NCBI GenBank assembly: GCA_029933295.1
Contig: JAOZOL010000059.1
Span: 1-11,395, forward strand
Direction: 5' to 3'
Source: Desulfobacterales bacterium
GTDB lineage: Bacteria > Desulfobacterota > Desulfobacteria > Desulfobacterales > Desulfosalsimonadaceae
DNA length: 11,395 bases
Shown: positions 7,080-11,395 of the stretch, one piece after another
How the letters are laid out: each line of letters begins with the position of its first letter
How positions within the stretch are numbered: the first letter of the stretch is position 1
Position numbers and translations under genes: made by a program
The notes under the pieces: generated by a model
The model's database searches: none
Seen by the model: only the letters and a program-made list of their open reading frames with translations
What the model was told of the DNA's origin: nothing

Positions 7080-7654
7080 AACAATCACATACGCCTCGCA
7101 AAGTAAACGTCTTCTTATACTCCGTCATTATATTGCTTATCAGTCTGATCCTTGCCGTTTTTATCCGGCATAAAATGATTTCAAAAAATACCACCACCCC
7201 CCTGCCGCCGGAAAACACTGAAGCAACCCTTTCCATTAAAAAATTCCATCATACCGCCACCAAAAACGGAAACAAACAGTGGTTTCTTGAAGCAGATTCA
7301 GCACAATTTTTTGCTGAGAAAAATATGGCCCGTTTAACGGATATTTCTGTTACATTTTACTTAGAGGACGATCAAAATATTTTTTTACGCGCAGACAAGG
7401 GGCAGTTAAACACGAAAACCAATGATATGACGATAAGCGGAAATGTTGTCGTCACCATGCCGCAATACACGCTTAAAACCGAAAGCTTGAATTATCATCA
7501 TCACTCGCATATAATAAATATTAATTCTCCCGTCAAAATCACCAGTTCGTCTATAACGCTGACGGCAGACACCATGTCGTATAAAATGAAATCCGGTGTT
7601 TTAAAATGCATTGGAAACGTGAAAGGAACATTTCTTGAAAATTTTGCATGGTAA
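7070..7654 (+). CDS. lptC: LPS export system inner-membrane bridge protein LptC
   Basis: Bitopic inner-membrane protein that takes LPS from the LptBFG transporter and hands it to periplasmic LptA. The 194 residues show a short basic N-terminus, one membrane segment at about 12-32, then a beta-rich periplasmic domain with the pattern typical of LptC (KKFHHTATKNG..W.LEAD..QFF, and a KGQLNTKTNDMTISGNV strand pair). Primary sequence conservation in this family is low, so the call leans on position between kdsC and lptA/lptB as well. The start is a TTG at 7070: an in-frame TAA at 7055-7057 excludes longer forms, and later candidates would cut into the membrane segment. No good Shine-Dalgarno is seen, so translation is probably coupled to kdsC, whose end it overlaps by 10 bases. 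Confidence 0.9.
   Translation: MHIKQSHTPRKVNVFLYSVIILLISLILAVFIRHKMISKNTTTPLPPENTEATLSIKKFHHTATKNGNKQWFLEADSAQFFAEKNMARLTDISVTFYLEDDQNIFLRADKGQLNTKTNDMTISGNVVVTMPQYTLKTESLNYHHHSHIININSPVKITSSSITLTADTMSYKMKSGVLKCIGNVKGTFLENFAW
7623..7627 (+). promoter_or_regulatory. Shine-Dalgarno that decides the lptA TTG start
   Basis: AAGGA lies 7 bases before TTG 7635, inside the lptC coding region. No in-frame ATG exists before the hydrophobic segment, and the next TTG (7644) is too far from this site. Confidence 0.6.
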
Positions 7655-8213
7655 ACAAAAATCAACCAGTATTACTATTGCGGGTTTTGTTATTTTAATG
7701 ATCAGCGTAATATTAGTTCCGATCAAGGGTTTTGGGGGAATCGGAGGAGAAGTCCCTTCTGAAACAGCAAATAAAAAACTGGATATTACGTCAGATAAGC
7801 TTGTATCCAACCAAAATGAGCTATATATTACTTTCATCGGACATGTTATAGCGATTTATGGCACAACAACGCTCAACTCCGATAACCTGAAAATTTTCTA
7901 CAGAAAAGATGACGACGGTAAAAAAACTCCTGACAAGGAAAATATCAAAAAAATCGTTGCAACAGGAAATGTGACCATAGAATTGCAAGACGGCACTGCA
8001 GAATGTGATCGGGCGGAATATCTGATAAAAACAAAAACTATTACATTAACGGGTAAAAACACCCGGATACGAAAAGAAAAAAACTATATAACAGGTAAAA
8101 AAATAATAATTCATCAGGACACCGGACAAATTATTGTTGACGGAAATTCCGACACACGGGTCAATGCGATATTTCATCCGGAAACTGATACGCAATTTTT
8201 TGATTTAAAATGA
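7635..8213 (+). CDS. lptA: LPS export periplasmic carrier LptA (OstA-like)
   Basis: Periplasmic beta-jellyroll protein that oligomerises into the bridge carrying LPS to the outer membrane. The 192 residues begin with a basic stretch and a hydrophobic segment at about 11-31, followed by an OstA/LptA-like domain (about 48-170) with alternating strands such as KLDITSDKLVSNQNE, KKIVATGNVTIELQDG, CDRAEYLIKTKTITLTG and GKKIIIHQDTGQIIVDG. The start is TTG 7635, preceded at 7 bases by AAGGA (7623-7627); the first in-frame ATG lies inside the hydrophobic segment. The gene overlaps lptC by 20 bases and lptB by 4 (ATGA). I cannot see a convincing A-x-A cleavage site right after the hydrophobic segment, so whether the mature protein is released or stays anchored is open. 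Confidence 0.91.
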   Translation: MKILHGKQKSTSITIAGFVILMISVILVPIKGFGGIGGEVPSETANKKLDITSDKLVSNQNELYITFIGHVIAIYGTTTLNSDNLKIFYRKDDDGKKTPDKENIKKIVATGNVTIELQDGTAECDRAEYLIKTKTITLTGKNTRIRKEKNYITGKKIIIHQDTGQIIVDGNSDTRVNAIFHPETDTQFFDLK

Positions 8214-8932
8214 CAACGCTGATTTTAAAAAATCTTGTAAAAACATATAATGGCAGGCGGGTTGTGGACGCTGTTAACCTTAACATTAACAGCGGAGAGG
8301 TTGTCGGCCTTCTTGGCCCCAACGGCGCCGGTAAAACCACCACCTTTTATATGACAATCGGCATGATTAAGCCGGATAGTGGCAGTGTTTATCTTGATAG
8401 CGAGGAGATAACCGACTTTCCCATGTTTAAAAGAGCGCGAAAAGGAGTCGGTTATTTGCCGCAGGAACCATCTGTTTTTAAAAAACTGACGGTAAAAAAC
8501 AATTTAATGGCGATACTTGAATCCTTATCCATTTCAAAAACCGATCAGTTAAAAAAAGCAGACGCCCTTTTAGAAGAGCTTGGCATTAAACATCTTTCCG
8601 ATCAGAAAGCCTCCGTCCTTTCCGGGGGTGAAAGACGCCGGCTTGAAATTACCCGTGCCCTTGCAACGGACCCCTCATTTATATTGCTCGATGAACCGTT
8701 TGCGGGCGTTGATCCCCTGGCCGTCATTGACATTCAAAATATTATCAAACACCTGGCAAAACGGGGGATCGGGGTTGTGATATCAGATCATAACGTCCGT
8801 GAGACACTCGGAGTATGCGATAATGCTTATATATTGAATAATGGACAGCTTATTGAATCCGGCGATCCGGCAACAATTGCAGCAAGCCCAACAGCACGAC
8901 AAATATATCTAGGGTCTCAATTTAAATTATAA
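8210..8932 (+). CDS. lptB: LPS export ABC transporter ATPase LptB
   Basis: Cytoplasmic ATPase that, as a dimer with the permeases LptF and LptG, powers extraction of LPS from the inner membrane. The 240 residues are the usual LptB length. Complete ABC motifs: Walker A GPNGAGKT with K42, Q-loop YLPQEPS, signature LSGGERRRLEI, Walker B FILLDEPF with catalytic E162, the D-loop GVDPLA and switch SDHNV with H194. The LSGGERRR form of the signature and the FAGVDPLAV run are typical of LptB and separate it from other ABC ATPases. ATG 8210 overlaps the lptA stop as ATGA, giving tight translational coupling. rpoN begins 2 bases after its stop. The permease genes lptF and lptG are not in this window. 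Confidence 0.97.
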   Translation: MTTLILKNLVKTYNGRRVVDAVNLNINSGEVVGLLGPNGAGKTTTFYMTIGMIKPDSGSVYLDSEEITDFPMFKRARKGVGYLPQEPSVFKKLTVKNNLMAILESLSISKTDQLKKADALLEELGIKHLSDQKASVLSGGERRRLEITRALATDPSFILLDEPFAGVDPLAVIDIQNIIKHLAKRGIGVVISDHNVRETLGVCDNAYILNNGQLIESGDPATIAASPTARQIYLGSQFKL

Positions 8933-8934
8933 AA

Positions 8935-10374
8935 ATGGCATTCGAACTTCAACAAAATCTTCGCCTTCAACAACAGCTGATCATGACCCCCCAGCTGCAG
9001 ATGGCCATCAAGCTTCTGCAGCTTTCAAAACTGGAACTGGTTGAAATGATCCAGATGGAGCTTGAAAACAATCCAACCCTTGAAGATTCCCGGGAAACTT
9101 CCTCAGAACAGGAAACGTCTTCGGAAAAAGAAAACGAAACAACAGATAAAGAAGCGGGCACGACAAAGGAAGTTTCCATTGATGAAAAATTTGAGAGTTA
9201 TCTGGACTGGCATCACTATATAGATGAATATAATTCCACCGGAAAAATCCATTTCGAAGGCGAAAAAAAGGATGCTTTAAATTTTGAAGCATTTACGGCA
9301 AACAGAACATCCCTGGCTGATCATCTCCGATGGCAACTTTTAATGACCCAACCCACTTTAGAAGAAGAAGAGATCGGAAGCCTGATTATCGGCAATACTG
9401 ATAAGGACGGGTATTTAGACATCTCTGTTGATGAAATTGGCCAGATCAGCAACGCTAAGCCCGAAAAAATTCGCCAGGTTCTTTCCCTGATGCAGTCATT
9501 TGATCCACCCGGCATTTGCGCGTCGGATCTAAAGGAATGTCTTTTAATACAAACAAAACAACTGGGTATTGAAGATGCACTCATAACAGATATTATCCAT
9601 CATCACCTGAAAGATCTTGAGTCAAAACGATATAAAAATATTGCAAAGGCACTGAAAACTGATATCGATCATGTAATTTTAGCGGTAGATTTCATCAAAA
9701 ACCTTGATCCTAAACCCGGCGACAAATTCAGTGATGAGGAACTCCGCTACATTACCCCGGATGTTTATGTATACAAAGAAGGGGATGAGTATTTAATTTT
9801 TTTAGATGATGATGATATGCCGAAACTGCATATTAATTCATATTACAAAAAAGCGGTGCAACGGGGAGAGAAAATTGCCCCTGACACAAAAGCGTATCTG
9901 AAAGATCGTCTTCGATCTGCAGAATGGCTGATTAAAAGCATTCAACACCGTAAAAAAACCATATATAACGTCATGGAAAGCATTATTAAATTTCAACGCG
10001 ATTTTTTTGATAACGGCATTGCACATTTAAAACCCATGGTGCTTCGTGATGTTGCCGATGATATTGAGATGCATGAATCAACGATCAGCAGGGTGACCAC
10101 CAATAAATATGCGTATACGCCCCATGGAATTTTTGAATTAAAATTTTTCTTCAACAGCTCAATCAATCGATCCAATGGTGGAACCATTGCATCCGCCAGC
10201 GTGAAGGAAAAAATACGAAAGCTTATTGAAAATGAAACTCCGAAAAAACCGTATAGTGATAAAAAAATTTCCAAACTTTTAGAAGAAAATGACATTTATC
10301 TTGCACGACGCACTGTGGCAAAATACAGGGAAATGTTGGGAATTCTACCTTCAAGCAAACGAAAAAAATTTTAA
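8935..10374 (+). CDS. rpoN: RNA polymerase sigma-54 factor
   Basis: Alternative sigma factor that recognises -24/-12 promoters and needs an AAA+ activator to open DNA. The 479 residues are full length. Region I (1-50) is the glutamine/leucine-rich activator-contact segment, beginning ELQQNLRLQQQLIMTPQLQM. Region II (about 52-85) is an acidic, Ser/Thr/Glu-rich linker. The core-binding domain follows (roughly 100-290), then a helix-turn-helix at about 368-395 (RDVADDIEMHESTISRVT), and the RpoN box ARRTVAKYRE at 457-466 that reads the -24 element. ATG 8935 is 2 bases after the lptB stop with no clear Shine-Dalgarno, so it is probably coupled to lptB. The link lptB-rpoN-hpf-ptsN is a widely conserved order in Gram-negatives. 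Confidence 0.98.
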   Translation: MAFELQQNLRLQQQLIMTPQLQMAIKLLQLSKLELVEMIQMELENNPTLEDSRETSSEQETSSEKENETTDKEAGTTKEVSIDEKFESYLDWHHYIDEYNSTGKIHFEGEKKDALNFEAFTANRTSLADHLRWQLLMTQPTLEEEEIGSLIIGNTDKDGYLDISVDEIGQISNAKPEKIRQVLSLMQSFDPPGICASDLKECLLIQTKQLGIEDALITDIIHHHLKDLESKRYKNIAKALKTDIDHVILAVDFIKNLDPKPGDKFSDEELRYITPDVYVYKEGDEYLIFLDDDDMPKLHINSYYKKAVQRGEKIAPDTKAYLKDRLRSAEWLIKSIQHRKKTIYNVMESIIKFQRDFFDNGIAHLKPMVLRDVADDIEMHESTISRVTTNKYAYTPHGIFELKFFFNSSINRSNGGTIASASVKEKIRKLIENETPKKPYSDKKISKLLEENDIYLARRTVAKYREMLGILPSSKRKKF

Positions 10375-10379
10375 GGAGG
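10373..10379 (+). promoter_or_regulatory. Strong Shine-Dalgarno of hpf, overlapping the rpoN stop codon
   Basis: AAGGAGG shares its first two bases with the TAA stop of rpoN (10372-10374) and stands 8 bases before ATG 10388. This places terminating rpoN ribosomes over the hpf initiation site and argues for the 10388 start over an in-frame ATG at 10289 inside rpoN. Confidence 0.8.
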
Positions 10380-10387
10380 CAAAATTT

Positions 10388-10933
10388 ATGCAGACATCCG
10401 TAACATTTAAAAATTTAGATCCCTCCGACAACCTTAAATCTTATGTCGCAAATAAACTGAACAAACTCGACAAGTTGCTTGACAATCCGGCTGAGGCCAA
10501 TGTTGTTCTTTCTGTAGAAAAAATACGACATATTGCAGAAATCAAAGTAACCGGTGACAGGCTTAATATCAACTGCCGGGAAAAAACAAACGACATGTAT
10601 TCATCCATTGATATGGCCCTTAACAAACTTGAAAAACAAATCAAAAAAAGCAAACAAAAAATAAAGAGCCATCGCCAGGGTGCACGATCAGAGTTTAAAG
10701 AAAAACAATCGGCGGCAGAGGCAATGGCGCAAACACCTTTTGATGAAAATATCGAACCGGGCATCAGAGTCCGGAATATTGATTTTAAACCCATGGATAT
10801 CGAAGAAGCAAGCATGCAAATAAATCTTGTTTCCGATAATTTTATTGTGTTTACCAACGCACGAACAAATAAAGTAAATGTTTTGTATAAAAGAAAAGAC
10901 GGAGAGTTAGGGTTAATCCAACCGCTAACGTGA
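10388..10933 (+). CDS. hpf: Ribosome hibernation promoting factor, long form
   Basis: Binds the decoding region of idle 30S subunits and, in the long form, pairs two 70S ribosomes into 100S dimers during slow growth. The 181 residues hold an S30AE domain at about 1-97 (QTSVTFKNLDPSDNLKSYV at the start), a charged linker with a Lys/Arg-rich stretch (about 86-125), and a C-terminal dimerisation domain at about 125-181 with family signatures DFKPMDIEEA, NFIVFTNARTNKVNVLYKRKDG and GLIQP. The length and this tail mark long HPF; the E. coli protein at the same operon position is a short form of about 95 residues. ATG 10388 is chosen for its strong AAGGAGG 8 bases upstream; the in-frame ATG at 10289 would add 33 residues unrelated to the family. 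ptsN starts 5 bases after its stop. Confidence 0.95.
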   Translation: MQTSVTFKNLDPSDNLKSYVANKLNKLDKLLDNPAEANVVLSVEKIRHIAEIKVTGDRLNINCREKTNDMYSSIDMALNKLEKQIKKSKQKIKSHRQGARSEFKEKQSAAEAMAQTPFDENIEPGIRVRNIDFKPMDIEEASMQINLVSDNFIVFTNARTNKVNVLYKRKDGELGLIQPLT

Positions 10934-10938
10934 TTAAA

Positions 10939-11395
10939 ATGAAAATACTCGACTTTTTAAATCAAAAAACGATCATTACGGAACTCAAAGCCACTGATAA
11001 AAAAGGGGTGCTTGAAGAATTAACCCTGCCGGTGTCCCAAATTACGGGGACAGATCATAAAGAGCTTGTCAGAGTTCTTATTGAAAGGGAGCGCCTCGGA
11101 AGCACGGGCATTGGAAAAGGCATAGGGATTCCCCACGGCAAATTAAAAGGTTTGGAATCCCTGGTTCTCGGGTTTGGCCTGAGCCGAAAGGGCGTGGATT
11201 TTGATGCCATGGACGGTAAACCGACCCACATTTTTTTTCTGCTTCTAACGCCGGAAAGTTCCACGGATCTTCATTTAAAACTCCTTGCCAGAATATCTAA
11301 AATTTTAAAAGGGGAATCATTTACGCAAAAAATTCAGCAGGCAGCGGATAAGGAGGAGGTTATTAATTTGATCCAGGGGGTTGACGAAGAATTTT
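10939..11395 (+). CDS. ptsN: PTS IIA-like nitrogen regulatory protein (3' end outside window)
   Basis: Cytosolic EIIA-Ntr phosphocarrier: takes phosphate from NPr on a histidine and regulates targets (potassium transport, nitrogen/carbon responses, envelope stress) instead of moving sugar. I read 152 residues from ATG 10939 to the window edge; the family is about 150-160 long, so only the last few residues are missing. The phosphorylated residue is H66 in GIGIPHGK. Other family marks are RERLGSTGIGKG (50-61), the MDGKPTHIFFLLLTPE strand and the DLHLKLLARISKIL helix. It starts 5 bases after the hpf stop with no strong Shine-Dalgarno, so it belongs to the same transcript. NPr, EI-Ntr or rapZ/hprK genes, often next in this cluster, would lie outside the window. 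Confidence 0.94.
   Translation, partial: MKILDFLNQKTIITELKATDKKGVLEELTLPVSQITGTDHKELVRVLIERERLGSTGIGKGIGIPHGKLKGLESLVLGFGLSRKGVDFDAMDGKPTHIFFLLLTPESSTDLHLKLLARISKILKGESFTQKIQQAADKEEVINLIQGVDEEF

Noticed and set aside
10289..10387. 33-codon N-terminal extension of hpf from ATG 10289
   Set aside because: Would overlap the conserved RpoN box of rpoN out of frame, adds sequence foreign to the family, and the strong Shine-Dalgarno belongs to ATG 10388.
10441..10857. Minus-strand open frame of 138 codons inside hpf
   Set aside because: Fully antisense to hpf, whose own frame shows both conserved domains.

Overview
The window reads as ordinary chromosomal DNA from a Gram-negative, LPS-making bacterium, most likely a sulfate reducer of the Desulfobacterota (Desulfobacterales-like). 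This is inferred, not proven. The reasons are a moderately AT-rich base composition, a DUF39/COG1900 homocysteine-biosynthesis protein (a family of methanogens and sulfide-rich anaerobes), a metal-dependent type KdsA, and an lptA-lptB-rpoN-hpf-ptsN block. The density of genes is very high: no gene-free stretch exceeds about 180 bases, and I see no mobile element, tRNA, rRNA or CRISPR array.

Layout: two divergent gene clusters start from one 180-base intergenic region (5513-5692). The left cluster, on the minus strand in transcription order, is an M23 metallopeptidase with Ig-like domains, the DUF39 homocysteine-biosynthesis protein, signal peptidase I (lepB), aspartate carbamoyltransferase (pyrB) and dihydroorotase (pyrC, lacking only its last few codons at the window edge). 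Gaps are 21, 46 and 24 bases, and pyrB/pyrC overlap by 17 bases.

The right cluster, on the plus strand, is kdsA, kdsC, lptC, lptA, lptB, rpoN, hpf (long form) and ptsN (3' end cut by the window). kdsC/lptC, lptC/lptA and lptA/lptB overlap by 10, 20 and 4 bases. lptB and rpoN are 2 bases apart, and the hpf Shine-Dalgarno sits on the rpoN stop codon. The first five genes make the LPS sugar Kdo (synthase and phosphatase) and move finished LPS off the inner membrane (LptC bridge, LptA periplasmic carrier, LptB ATPase). The last three are a global regulatory block: sigma-54, the ribosome-hibernation factor and the nitrogen-PTS EIIA.

Points that deserve a second look are modest rather than dramatic: the CBS-less DUF39 homocysteine enzyme with no visible partner, a KdsA whose four metal ligands keep the exact spacing of the Aquifex enzyme, the Ig-domain M23 peptidase, a long dimerising HPF where enteric bacteria have a short one, three TTG start codons, and a candidate promoter inside the 3' end of kdsA. 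I did not find evidence of an undescribed multi-gene system.
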